Translations under genes and position numbers: made by a program | Origin: Candidatus Sulfotelmatobacter sp. | GTDB lineage: Bacteria > Acidobacteriota > Terriglobia > Terriglobales > Acidobacteriaceae | Length of the DNA stretch: 64,000 nucleotides | Reading direction: 5' to 3' | Assembly: GCA_017883385.1 (NCBI GenBank) | Contig: JADGNQ010000010.1 | Span: forward strand, 1-64,000 | The notes under the pieces: generated by a model | The model's database searches: none | Seen by the model: only the letters and a program-made list of their open reading frames with translations | What the model was told of the DNA's origin: nothing | Shown here: positions 15,811 to 24,277 of the stretch, piece by piece | Layout: every line of letters starts with the position of its first letter | How positions within the stretch are numbered: the first letter of the stretch is position 1

Positions 15811-17008
15811 GAAAGTTGTTCTCGCTTATTCCGGTGGACTGGATACGTCGATCATTATTCCGTGGCTGAAAGAAAACTATTCCTACGACGTCATCGCCAT
15901 GGTGGGCGACGTTGGTCAAGGGGACGACATCGACGCTGTAGTCGAGAAGGCCTACGCGACTGGCGCCAGCAAGGTGATCGTGGAGGATCTTCGCGAAGAG
16001 TTCCTGACCGGGTACGTCTTCCCTGCTTTGAAGGCGGGAGCCGTTTACGAGCACAAGTACTTGCTCGGGACTTCGCTGGCTCGTCCGGTGATTGCGAAAC
16101 ATCAGGTCGAGGTAGCTCTGCGCGAGGGTGCGACCGCGGTTGCTCATGGGTGCACTGGCAAGGGCAACGACCAGGTGCGGTTTGAACTGACCTACCAGGC
16201 ACTCGCTCCTGAGCTGAAGATCATCGCGCCGTGGCGCGAGTGGTCCCTGAAGTCGCGCGAGGACTGTCTCGATTACGCCGAGCAGCACGGGATTCCGGTA
16301 GCAGCGAGCCGCGAGAAGATTCACAGCCGCGACCGCAACCTCTGGCACATCAGTCACGAAGGTGGCGAGTTGGAAGACGCTGGGAACGCGCCTTTGCCGA
16401 CCACATGGCAAATCACACGATCGCCGCAGGAGGCGCCCGACAAAGAGGAGGAGGTAAGGATCGGGTTCGAAGCGGGAGTCCCGGTCTCTGTCAACGGGAT
16501 GGAAATGGACCCCGTATCGTTGGTGGAATTGCTGAACGAAATCGGCGCGCGCAATGCCGTCGGCCGCGTCGATCTGGTGGAGAACCGTTTTGTAGGGATC
16601 AAGTCGCGTGGGTGCTATGAGACTCCGGGGGGAACTCTGCTGATCGCAGCTCACCGCGAACTGGAGGCTCTGTGCCTGGAGCGCGACGTTGCGCACTTCA
16701 AGCAGCATATCGGACTCAAGTATGCAGAGATGGTTTATTTCGGTCTGTGGTTCACTCCTCTGCGGGAAGCTCTGGACGCCTTTGTCGAAAGCACGCAGAA
16801 AGAAATGACGGGCAGCGCCACGCTGTCGCTGTACAAGGGAAATGTTTCCGTGGTCAGCCGGGAGTCGGAGCACTCGCTCTATCGCACCGACCTTTCGTCG
16901 TTCACGATGGGCGACAGCTACGACCAGAAGGATGCAGCCGGATTCATACGCATTCTGGGGCTGCCGTCGCGTTCGCGCGCGCGGTCGCGTGTGGAGGTCG
17001 CACGATGA
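15803..17008 (+). CDS. argG: Argininosuccinate synthase
   Basis: ArgG condenses citrulline and aspartate, using ATP, to argininosuccinate. At 401 residues it is the standard length. The N-terminal ATP pyrophosphatase loop is VVLAYSGGLDTSIII; HGCTGKGNDQVRFEL, the DRNLWHISHEGGELED segment and FVGIKSRGCYETPGG are also characteristic. TAAGGAG precedes its ATG, which overlaps the end of argF. It overlaps argH by four bases (ATGA). The C-terminus is arginine-rich (SRSRARSRVEVAR), a minor local oddity. Confidence 0.96.
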   Translation: MPEKVVLAYSGGLDTSIIIPWLKENYSYDVIAMVGDVGQGDDIDAVVEKAYATGASKVIVEDLREEFLTGYVFPALKAGAVYEHKYLLGTSLARPVIAKHQVEVALREGATAVAHGCTGKGNDQVRFELTYQALAPELKIIAPWREWSLKSREDCLDYAEQHGIPVAASREKIHSRDRNLWHISHEGGELEDAGNAPLPTTWQITRSPQEAPDKEEEVRIGFEAGVPVSVNGMEMDPVSLVELLNEIGARNAVGRVDLVENRFVGIKSRGCYETPGGTLLIAAHRELEALCLERDVAHFKQHIGLKYAEMVYFGLWFTPLREALDAFVESTQKEMTGSATLSLYKGNVSVVSRESEHSLYRTDLSSFTMGDSYDQKDAAGFIRILGLPSRSRARSRVEVAR

Positions 17009-18408
17009 AGATGTGGTCGGGGAGATTCCGGCAACCGCTGGATCCCGATTTCGAGCGTTGGCAGCGGTCGTTCGGCTTCGACCGGCGTTTGCTGCACTAC
17101 GAACTCGCAGCCAGCGGTGCGCACGCGCGCGCGCTGAAGAATGCCGGTGTGCTTTCTGCCGATGAGCTGATAGGGATTCTGCAGGGACTGGAGCAGATCG
17201 GCGAACGAGCGACCGCGTCTCCGTCGTTTCTCGACGATCCGGAAGCGGAAGATGTTCATCACTTTGTGGAGAAGCAGCTCGTAAGCCTGGTCGGCGAGTT
17301 GGGATACAAGCTGCACAGCGGCCGTAGCCGCAATGAGCAGATTGCGACCGATTTGAGACTGTACGTACGGGCTGCCATCGATCAACTGCAGCACGAACTG
17401 GCCGAATTGTGCAGCGTGCTGGCGGATCGCGCGGAACAGGCTGCGGACGCTGCGATGCCCGCGTATACGCACCTGCAGAAAGCCGAACCAGTCCTGATCG
17501 CGCATTGGCTGCTGGCCCATGTCGAAATGTATCTGCGGGATGCGGAGCGGCTCGCGGACTGCCGTAAGCGTCTGAATGTTTGTCCGCTGGGATCAGGCGC
17601 GGTGGCTGGAGCAACGCTTCCGCTCGATCGAGGCTTCATGGCGGACAGCCTCGGATTCGATGGCCCGACTGCCAACAGCATAGACGCCACCAGCGACCGC
17701 GATTTTGCGCTGGAGTTCGTCAATGCGCTGTCGCTCCTCGCCTTGCACCTGAGCCGATGGGCGGAAGAGATGATTTTGTTTTCTTCACAGGAATACGGGT
17801 TCCTGGGCTTGCCAGAGGCTTACTCGACCGGCAGCAGCGCGATGCCGCAGAAGAAGAATCCCGACCTGCTCGAGTTGGTACGGGGCAAGAGCGGGCGCGT
17901 TTTGGGAAATGCGACTGCGCTCATGGTCTCGGTGAAAGGCTTGCCGTTGGCCTACAACAAGGACTTGCAGGAAACGCAAGAGCCTCTCTTCGCCGCCTCA
18001 GACACTCTCTGGCAGATGTTGCCGCTGGTGACGGGATGGATGAAGGCTGTGGAGTTTCACGAAGAGCAGATGCAGCAGGCGGCGAAGTCGGGATTCATGA
18101 ATGCGTGGGCGGCCGCGACGTATTTGGTTCAGCGCGGCGTCCCCTCACGGCTGGCGCATGAGCGGATCGGCAAGGCTGTGCAGATGTGTCTGGAACGGAG
18201 TTGCGAACTGCAAGATCTGCCGCTGGGCGAACTGCAATCTCTCAGTCCTGCCTTCGGTCAAGACTTCTACGAGTCGTTGAAACTTGCGTCTGTGCTGGCA
18301 ATTCACGATGTACCAGGGGGAACCGCGCCGGTTCGGGTGCGTCAGGCGCTCGTTGCAACGAGGGAGACAATCGCGTCTCTCCGCGAGGAGGTCCATGCGC
18401 ACGCGTAA
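17005..18408 (+). CDS. argH: Argininosuccinate lyase
   Basis: ArgH splits argininosuccinate into arginine and fumarate, the last step of the pathway. The start ATG at 17005 overlaps the argG stop and gives MKMWSGRFRQPLDPDFE, the standard N-terminus; the 467-residue length is normal. The fumarase/aspartase superfamily signature GSSAMPQKKNPDLLELVRG is intact. LHSGRSRNEQIATDLRLYV and YTHLQKAEPVLIAHW, with the catalytic His region, are also present. It overlaps the next gene by 14 bases. That arrangement recalls bacterial argH(A) fusions, but here the two genes are in different frames and remain separate. Confidence 0.96.
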   Translation: MKMWSGRFRQPLDPDFERWQRSFGFDRRLLHYELAASGAHARALKNAGVLSADELIGILQGLEQIGERATASPSFLDDPEAEDVHHFVEKQLVSLVGELGYKLHSGRSRNEQIATDLRLYVRAAIDQLQHELAELCSVLADRAEQAADAAMPAYTHLQKAEPVLIAHWLLAHVEMYLRDAERLADCRKRLNVCPLGSGAVAGATLPLDRGFMADSLGFDGPTANSIDATSDRDFALEFVNALSLLALHLSRWAEEMILFSSQEYGFLGLPEAYSTGSSAMPQKKNPDLLELVRGKSGRVLGNATALMVSVKGLPLAYNKDLQETQEPLFAASDTLWQMLPLVTGWMKAVEFHEEQMQQAAKSGFMNAWAAATYLVQRGVPSRLAHERIGKAVQMCLERSCELQDLPLGELQSLSPAFGQDFYESLKLASVLAIHDVPGGTAPVRVRQALVATRETIASLREEVHAHA

Positions 18409-18952
18409 AGCAATTCTGCCCGACGCACAGCACATTCACGAGCTGATCTCGGCATACTCCGGCGACGGCACACTCTTGCCGCGCACGCTGGCCGAGCTCT
18501 GCGAGAACGTCAGAGACTTCGTGGTTCTGGAAGATGATGGACGCATCATCGGTTGTGGCGCGTTGCATTTGTACGGCACGCACCTCGCCGAGATCCGTTC
18601 CATCACGGTTGCACCCTGGGCTCAAGGCAAAGGCGGGGGGGGACGATTGGTGCAGGCGCTACTGGCTGAGGCGAAACGGCATCGCGTGGACTGCATTTGC
18701 CTTTTCACGCGGAAGCCAACTTTTTTCGCCGGGCAAGGATTTTCTGTGGCGCAGCGCGAAGATATCCCGGACAAGATATATAAAGACTGCCACGCTTGTC
18801 CCAGATTTCATTGCTGCGATGAAGTCGCTATGGTGCGCGGGGACCTGCCCAAGTTCGCGATCCTCCCCGAACCCGCGAACTGGCTGGTGAAGCTGGAAGC
18901 GTGGGCGCCGGACGTTGGAGAGAACGTCGGAGATCCATCGAGCTCTAGGTGA
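18395..18952 (+). CDS. argA: N-acetylglutamate synthase, short GNAT type
   Basis: This 185-residue protein probably acetylates glutamate with acetyl-CoA, the first step of arginine synthesis. It is a single GNAT domain without the amino-acid-kinase domain of classical ArgA. The start ATG at 18395 has GAGGAGG upstream and lies inside the end of argH. Motifs are LLPRTLAELCENVRDFVV, GCGALHLYGTHLAEIRSI, the acetyl-CoA loop QGKGGGGRL, FFAGQGF, and the cysteine-rich CHACPRFHCCDEVAM that is typical of this NAGS subgroup. Its place at the end of the arginine operon supports the role. A run of eight G residues (18635-18642) encodes the CoA loop. It overlaps convergent galK by eight bases. Confidence 0.82.
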   Translation: MRTRKAILPDAQHIHELISAYSGDGTLLPRTLAELCENVRDFVVLEDDGRIIGCGALHLYGTHLAEIRSITVAPWAQGKGGGGRLVQALLAEAKRHRVDCICLFTRKPTFFAGQGFSVAQREDIPDKIYKDCHACPRFHCCDEVAMVRGDLPKFAILPEPANWLVKLEAWAPDVGENVGDPSSSR

Positions 18953-20096
18953 GCGTCTGGGCGCCGTCTTCCGCCGAACAAAGGTACACCTGGGGATTGA
19001 TTCCGGTTGCCTGTCGGTAACGTTCGGCAATGTGAGCAGCGAAGTCAGCAGCATTCTCTTCGTGCACGAGGTTCACTGTGCATCCACCAAAGCCGCCGCC
19101 GGTCATGCGCCCGCCGCAAAAGCCGAGCAGGCCTTCGGCCGCCTCGACCATGATGTCGAGCTCACGGCAACTCACTTCGTAGAGATCGCGCAGGCTGCAG
19201 TGCGAATCGTGCATAAGTTTCCCCACCCGAGCTAAATTTCCCTCTGTGAGTGCAGCGGCGGCATCCAAGGTCCGAAGGTTCTCCCGGACCACGTGGGAAC
19301 ATCGCTTCCAGATCGTGGTGGGAACATCCTTCGCGTGTTGATCGAGCAATTCCACTGGAACATCGCGCAAGGCGCGAATCGCAGGATTCCATTTCGCGAA
19401 AGCGCGCACTCCTTCTTCGCACTCTTCGCGGCGAGTGTTGTAGGCGCCAGTGGCCAGATCATGCCGAACCATCGTATTGCAAACCACTAGTTGAAGGCCC
19501 GCAGGAATCGGAACGAACTTGAACTCAAGAGAGCGGCAATCGAGGAGAAAGGCGTGCCCTGCCTTTCCCATGCAAGACACAAATTGATCCATGATGCCGA
19601 CGCGCGCCCCGACAAAACTATTCTCCGCCTGCCGGCAGAGCTTGGCGACCTCAGGCAAGGGCAGGTGCGTGTCGTTCAGGCTCATCAGCGCGAGTGCCGA
19701 AGCCACTTCGATAGCCGCGGACGAACTCAGGCCGGCGCCGATTGGGACTTCTCCGTGGACGAACAGGTTCGCTCCCGCTAGCGTGTGCCCCTGCTGCCGA
19801 AGAACGGATGCAACACCCACCACATAATCACACCACGCTCCGACGCGCTTCTCAGGCAGGTGGTCGAGATCAAACTCGAAATCTCCGAGGAATTCCTCGG
19901 AATGGATCGCCAGATTTCGATCGGTCCGCGGGGCAATCGCGACATAGGTCGAGAAGCCGACGGCCGCGGGCATGACGTAGCCGTCGTTGTAGTCGGTGTG
20001 TTCGCCGATCAGGTTGACGCGGCCCGGAGCACGAAAGATCCGGGGCTGAGTTCCGAACGTTTTTTCAAAGTGCTGAGCGAGATCGCTTGTCTTCAT
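18945..20096 (-). CDS. galK: Galactokinase
   Basis: GalK phosphorylates alpha-D-galactose at C1, the first Leloir step. This 383-residue GHMP kinase has the galactokinase signature GRVNLIGEHTDYNDGYVMPAA, the ATP-binding PIGAGLSSSAAIEVASA, and the C-terminal GGGFGGCTVNLV motif. AGGAATCC lies upstream of the ATG. No galT, galE or mutarotase gene is next to it. In the wider window GH27, GH36-like and FucP-type genes could supply galactose. Its 3' end overlaps the arginine operon on the opposite strand by eight bases. Confidence 0.94.
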   Translation of the reverse strand: MKTSDLAQHFEKTFGTQPRIFRAPGRVNLIGEHTDYNDGYVMPAAVGFSTYVAIAPRTDRNLAIHSEEFLGDFEFDLDHLPEKRVGAWCDYVVGVASVLRQQGHTLAGANLFVHGEVPIGAGLSSSAAIEVASALALMSLNDTHLPLPEVAKLCRQAENSFVGARVGIMDQFVSCMGKAGHAFLLDCRSLEFKFVPIPAGLQLVVCNTMVRHDLATGAYNTRREECEEGVRAFAKWNPAIRALRDVPVELLDQHAKDVPTTIWKRCSHVVRENLRTLDAAAALTEGNLARVGKLMHDSHCSLRDLYEVSCRELDIMVEAAEGLLGFCGGRMTGGGFGGCTVNLVHEENAADFAAHIAERYRQATGINPQVYLCSAEDGAQTLT

Positions 20097-20110
20097 CAGT
20101 TAGGATTCCT

Positions 20111-20126
20111 GTTAACCGTGATTAAC
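20111..20126. promoter_or_regulatory. Near-palindrome upstream of galK, possible operator
   Basis: GTTAACCGTGATTAAC has outer arms GTTAA/TTAAC around a six-base centre. It lies 15 bases upstream of the galK start codon on the minus strand, where a bound repressor could block expression. It resembles the GTTAAC-containing site at 32297, but the regulator is unknown. Confidence 0.3.
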
Positions 20127-20229
20127 GGCATGACCATGCTCCCTGGCCACTCGCGACACCATATAAGACTCGACGAGGAGTTCTAGCTTTGCACCTGAAT
20201 CGATCACTCGAACTCCGCGGCACACGCCT

Positions 20230-21975
20230 TCAATCATGTTTGCTGGTCCCTTCCTTCGATGGTCGCACCGCATCCTGGTTGGTTCCGAGATGGCGTTCAA
20301 CCTCGGCCAACGCCGCGCGCAACGGGACAGATCCGGGCAGGCGGCGCGCCGCAATCTTGAGGTGAATGTCGGAAGTCTGGAAGTCGCCCGTCTTCATCAG
20401 TCCGAGACCCATTGTGTAATGCGCCCAGGGAGATTCCAACTCCAGTTCGATCGCTTTGTGGAGGTGTCCGATCGCCTCCGCATATTGTTGTTGCTGGAAC
20501 AGCGCAAATCCCATGCCGTACTGCGCAAGGTAAGAGTTTGGTTGTGCGGCAAGCAACTGCCGCAATGCGGGGATCGCCTTCTCCGGCTTTCCGTCGTCCA
20601 GATCAGCAAGCGCGGCGAGAGTGTTGTTCGCGGCAGCGATGACGTCCTTGGGATCGGTCCCTTCGGTCGCTGCGTTTACGCCAGCGCCCGTCTTCTGCAA
20701 ACCGACATACCCGAGGGACGCCAGCTTTTGCATCTCGCTGGACGTGAGTCCGGTCGCGGACTCTTTGCCGGGTTCATTGCCGAGGTGGTTGTCCAGAGCC
20801 TGCACTTGCGAGGCCAGGGTATCGAGCGTGGCCTTTGAAGTCTGGGCCAGGTTGCGGGTTGCATTGGGATCGACAGACAGGTCGTACAGCTCGGGCTTCG
20901 GCGCGCGAATGTAGAGATACTTTCCCGCCCGCCAAGACTCGAGCGCGCTGCACTGGAAGCCCTGCTGGGGAAGATCGCTGCGTGCGTATGCCGGTTGGTC
21001 CGCTTGGGAGCTGGCCCGGGCGATTCGCAGCAGCGACTGGCCTTGCATCTGCGAGGGAACGGGAATGGCGGCCTCTTCGAGAATTGTGGGCGCAATATCC
21101 AGAAGGCGTGCGCGGTTCTTGACTTGCTTTCCGGCCATCTGGTTCTTGGGCAATTTCAGGATCAGCGGAATGTGGATCGTCTCGTCGTAAAGAAAAATGC
21201 CGTGCGTGTCTTCTCCGTGCGCACCCAAGCCCTCGCCATGGGCGGAAGCAACTACGATGACAGCGTCGTCATAAAGCGACTGGTCACGCAGGAGGTTGAC
21301 CAGTTTCCCGATGGCGGCGTCCGCCGCAGCCACGGCACGATCATAGGTACCGTCAGGAGCGCTGGGATCGTGCAGATGCACCCAAAGAAGAAAGGGACGC
21401 TGCTGGTTGCCTGCCAGCCATTTTGTGGCTCGCGCAACTACCTCGTCCGCGTGGCGCGCCACCGACTGGTAGCGGCTTTCACCACGCTGGGGCTGGTGGT
21501 AGCCGGCATCGTACACGTCAAAGCCACGGTCACATCTCTGGAAAGGGCCATGCAAAGGATCCAGCAAAATCGATCCTACGAATGCGGCGGTGCGGTATCC
21601 GCTCGCGTGAAGCAGATTCGGCAGATAAGGAATCGTCGTCACAAGCGGAACAGCGAATTCGCTGGCCCGATGGGTCTGGGGATACGTGCCGGTAAGAATC
21701 GTCGCGTGGGACGCTATCGTGAGAGGTGCTTGGGCATAGGCCTGGGCAAAGACAATTCCCTGTCGCGCAATACCATCCAAGTTGGGAGTCAGGCCGTTGC
21801 GTGCCCCCAGAAAGCCCATCCGGTCAGATCGCACCGAGTCTAGTGTAATGAGGACTATATTCGGCTTGCGCGCGGACGGTTTGCCCGCGGTCGTCTTCTC
21901 CTCGGCTCGGGAGTCGACCTGGAAAACAACCAGGACTAGAATGCCTAGACAGCACCACGAGCCCAAACGCCGCAT
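20230..21975 (-). CDS. Sulfatase-like hydrolase with C-terminal TPR repeats
   Basis: The frame opens at 22011, but MRRLGSWCCLGILVLVVFQV at 21975 begins a clean signal peptide, so I place the start there (581 residues); no clear SD is seen. Residues about 40-390 have the alkaline-phosphatase/sulfatase fold: PNIVLITLDSVRSDRMG with the metal-binding Asp, TPNLDGIARQGIVF, and ASAHGEGLGAHGED as the later metal site. The usual Cys/Ser-x-Pro-x-Arg formylglycine motif is absent; at that place stands APLTIASHATILTG. It may therefore be a phosphohydrolase or transferase using Thr or Ser instead. Residues about 430-570 carry TPR-like repeats (LAQYGMGFALFQQQQYAEAI). It is exported, and its substrate is unknown. 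Confidence 0.7.
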   Translation of the reverse strand: MRRLGSWCCLGILVLVVFQVDSRAEEKTTAGKPSARKPNIVLITLDSVRSDRMGFLGARNGLTPNLDGIARQGIVFAQAYAQAPLTIASHATILTGTYPQTHRASEFAVPLVTTIPYLPNLLHASGYRTAAFVGSILLDPLHGPFQRCDRGFDVYDAGYHQPQRGESRYQSVARHADEVVARATKWLAGNQQRPFLLWVHLHDPSAPDGTYDRAVAAADAAIGKLVNLLRDQSLYDDAVIVVASAHGEGLGAHGEDTHGIFLYDETIHIPLILKLPKNQMAGKQVKNRARLLDIAPTILEEAAIPVPSQMQGQSLLRIARASSQADQPAYARSDLPQQGFQCSALESWRAGKYLYIRAPKPELYDLSVDPNATRNLAQTSKATLDTLASQVQALDNHLGNEPGKESATGLTSSEMQKLASLGYVGLQKTGAGVNAATEGTDPKDVIAAANNTLAALADLDDGKPEKAIPALRQLLAAQPNSYLAQYGMGFALFQQQQYAEAIGHLHKAIELELESPWAHYTMGLGLMKTGDFQTSDIHLKIAARRLPGSVPLRAALAEVERHLGTNQDAVRPSKEGTSKHD

Positions 21976-22026
21976 GGATAGAAGTCTAACAACGTTCCGA
22001 TCCAGTGTCATAAGCCAAACGTACGA

Positions 22027-24033
22027 TTGCCGAGGAATGAAGCTCTGAAGAAAATCGCCCGGGTACTATGCCTTCCGCTTCTAGTTGTGGCGGCGATGCT
22101 CCCTTCGTGCCGCTCCGCCCGCTCGGAATGGAAGGGCGATCAACGTCTCATCATTCTGGGCATCGACGGCATGGATCCCCAACTGCTGCGGCAGTTCATG
22201 CGCGAGGGCAAGATGCCCAACTTTGCGAAGCTTGCCGCCCAGGGCGATTTCCGCGAGCTTACCACCAGCATTCCGCCGCAGAGCCCAGTGGCATGGTCGA
22301 ACCTGATTACCGGCATGAATGCCGGAGGTCACGGCATATTTGACTTCATTCACCGCGACCCGAAGACCTTGGGCCTTTACTTTTCGGCGTCGCGCGTGGA
22401 AGGGCCGAAGCACGCGATCCACCTGGGCCGTTGGATGATTCCCCTCGGGGGCGGGAGCGCCGAACAACTGCGGAAGGGGGAGGCTTTCTGGCAGATCCTA
22501 GATCAGCACGGGATCCCGAACACGATTTTTCGGATTCCCTCGAATTTTCCGCCAGTTCCGGCCAAAGGAGAGACGCTCTCCGGCATGGGTACTCCTGATC
22601 TTCGCGGGACTTACGGTACGTTTTCTTTTTACACGGACGATCCGACGGCCGCGCCCGGTGCGGTGGAGGGTGGGCAGATCATTCCGGTGCAGGTGGAGAA
22701 CTCGCGTGTCGTCGCCAGCCTGATCGGGCCTGACAATACCTTCAAGAACGGATCACCGCCAGCCACCGAGCCGTTCTCAGTGTCAGTGGACCCTCTGGAG
22801 CCCGCGGCCAAGGTTGCTGTGCAAGGTCAGGAGTTCGTGCTGGGTGAGGGAGAGTGGAGCAACTGGGTGCGCGTCGAGTTTCAGTTGATTCCATTTTTCG
22901 GCAATGTAAAGGGGATGTGCCGCTTCTATCTCAAGCAGGCACACCCTCGTTTTCAACTATATGTTTCGCCCATCAACATGGACCCAGCCAATCCCGCACT
23001 ACCGATCTCGACGCCGTCGAGCTACTCTCGCCTGCTGACGGACGAAGCTGGGGAGTTTCACACTCAGGGAATCGCCGAAGCTACGAAAGCCCTGTCGGAT
23101 GGCATGCTCGACGACAAAGAATACCTGGAGCAGGCGCGAACGGTGCTGGCGGAACATCGCCGGATTTTCGACGCCGAGTTTCCTAAGTTCAAGCAGGGCA
23201 TTTTCTTCTTCTATTTTTCGAGCCTCGACCTCAACTCGCATATGTTCTGGCGGTTGATGGACCCGAAGCATCCTGAATACGATGCCGCACTCGCGGCCCA
23301 GAACGGCTCGGCGATCGAAAGCTTCTACGAGCAGATGGATCAGGTGTTGGGCGAGGTGCTGCCGAAGCTGGACAGCCGCACAACCTTGCTGGTCCTTTCT
23401 GACCACGGGTTCGCTCCCTACAACCGCTCCTTCAACCTGAACACTTGGTTGCTGAACAATGGCTACATCAAGCTGAAGAGGGATGCGAATCCAGACTCCA
23501 ACGAACCTCTGGCCAACGTGGATTGGAGCCAGACGCGCGCTTACGGTCTGGGATTGAATGGGCTCTATATCAACCTGCGGGGCCGCGAGAGCAATGGCAT
23601 CGTCGAACCGGGTGCCAAAGCTGACAGCCTAATGGCAGAGATTCGTGGCAAGCTACTCGCGGTGAGAGATGCGAAAGCGAATCTTCCCGTAATCACCCGC
23701 GTCGATCTCGCCAGTGAAGCCTATCAGGGGCCGTATGCGCGGTCGGGTCCGGACATGCTCGTCGGGTACAACCGCGGCTATCGGGCAGGGTGGAAAACGA
23801 TTTTGGGAGGCTTCCCGCCCGAAGAACTCGAGGACAACACCAATCCGTGGAGTGGCGATCACTGCATGGACTACACGCTGGTCCCGGGCGTGCTGCTCAG
23901 CAACCGGAAAATTTTCGCGGAGACGCCCGCCCTCACGGACATCGCGCCGACTATCCTCGCGGAGTTTGGAATCGCCAAGGGGAAGGGTATGATTGGACAG
24001 TCAGTGTTTCGGTCCAGCCGTGCCACCCGCTAA
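22027..24033 (+). CDS. Alkaline-phosphatase-superfamily phosphohydrolase, probable lipoprotein
   Basis: This 668-residue protein has a hydrophobic N-terminus ending MLPSC, a plausible lipobox, so it is probably a lipoprotein. The fold is that of type I phosphodiesterases and predicted AP-superfamily phosphohydrolases: LIILGIDGMDPQLLRQF (first metal site), SPVAWSNLITGMN with the likely Ser nucleophile, NSHMFWRLMD, LLVLSDHGF (metal site), and GDHCMDYTLVPGVLLSN. The only in-frame start is TTG at 22027 without SD, so the true start is uncertain. It is closely related in sequence to the gene at 25069 and probably forms an operon with the two genes between them. It may act on phosphodiester-linked head groups or sugars, which is not provable here. 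Confidence 0.72.
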   Translation: MPRNEALKKIARVLCLPLLVVAAMLPSCRSARSEWKGDQRLIILGIDGMDPQLLRQFMREGKMPNFAKLAAQGDFRELTTSIPPQSPVAWSNLITGMNAGGHGIFDFIHRDPKTLGLYFSASRVEGPKHAIHLGRWMIPLGGGSAEQLRKGEAFWQILDQHGIPNTIFRIPSNFPPVPAKGETLSGMGTPDLRGTYGTFSFYTDDPTAAPGAVEGGQIIPVQVENSRVVASLIGPDNTFKNGSPPATEPFSVSVDPLEPAAKVAVQGQEFVLGEGEWSNWVRVEFQLIPFFGNVKGMCRFYLKQAHPRFQLYVSPINMDPANPALPISTPSSYSRLLTDEAGEFHTQGIAEATKALSDGMLDDKEYLEQARTVLAEHRRIFDAEFPKFKQGIFFFYFSSLDLNSHMFWRLMDPKHPEYDAALAAQNGSAIESFYEQMDQVLGEVLPKLDSRTTLLVLSDHGFAPYNRSFNLNTWLLNNGYIKLKRDANPDSNEPLANVDWSQTRAYGLGLNGLYINLRGRESNGIVEPGAKADSLMAEIRGKLLAVRDAKANLPVITRVDLASEAYQGPYARSGPDMLVGYNRGYRAGWKTILGGFPPEELEDNTNPWSGDHCMDYTLVPGVLLSNRKIFAETPALTDIAPTILAEFGIAKGKGMIGQSVFRSSRATR

Positions 24034-24066
24034 GCAGTAGCGATCGAGGAGATTGTTAGGAAATTG

Positions 24067-24276
24067 ATGTTCGGCTCTCACAAAGTGAAGATCGAAGGCG
24101 AATTGCTGGATAAGGTGAAGCAGTGCGCCGAGGCCTGTGGCTACTCGTCGGTGGACGAATTCGTCGTGCATGCTCTCGAGAAAGAAGTAAACAAGGTACT
24201 GCCCCCGAGCGAAGGCGGATCGACCTCGAAAGAAATTATTAAGAAGAGGCTTCAGGGGCTGGGGTACATCGAGTAG
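24067..24276 (+). CDS. Small conserved-looking 69-residue protein, possible ribbon-helix-helix
   Basis: This short gene starts at ATG 24067 with TTAGGAA upstream and lies 33 bases after one phosphohydrolase gene and one base before the next gene. The protein has a basic beta-strand (HKVKIEGELLDKVKQ) followed by two helices (CGYSSVDEFVVHALEKEVNKV), the spacing of ribbon-helix-helix DNA-binding proteins. A charged tail with KEIIKKRLQGLGYIE follows. I do not recognise a named family. Its tight placement suggests a local regulator or a partner of the membrane proteins around it. Confidence 0.55.
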   Translation: MFGSHKVKIEGELLDKVKQCAEACGYSSVDEFVVHALEKEVNKVLPPSEGGSTSKEIIKKRLQGLGYIE

Positions 24277-24277
24277 C

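Noticed and set aside
15749..17614. Long open frame of 621 codons antisense to argG and argH
   Set aside because: It mirrors two well-identified genes in a GC-rich region, is extremely Arg/Pro/Ser-rich and matches no family.
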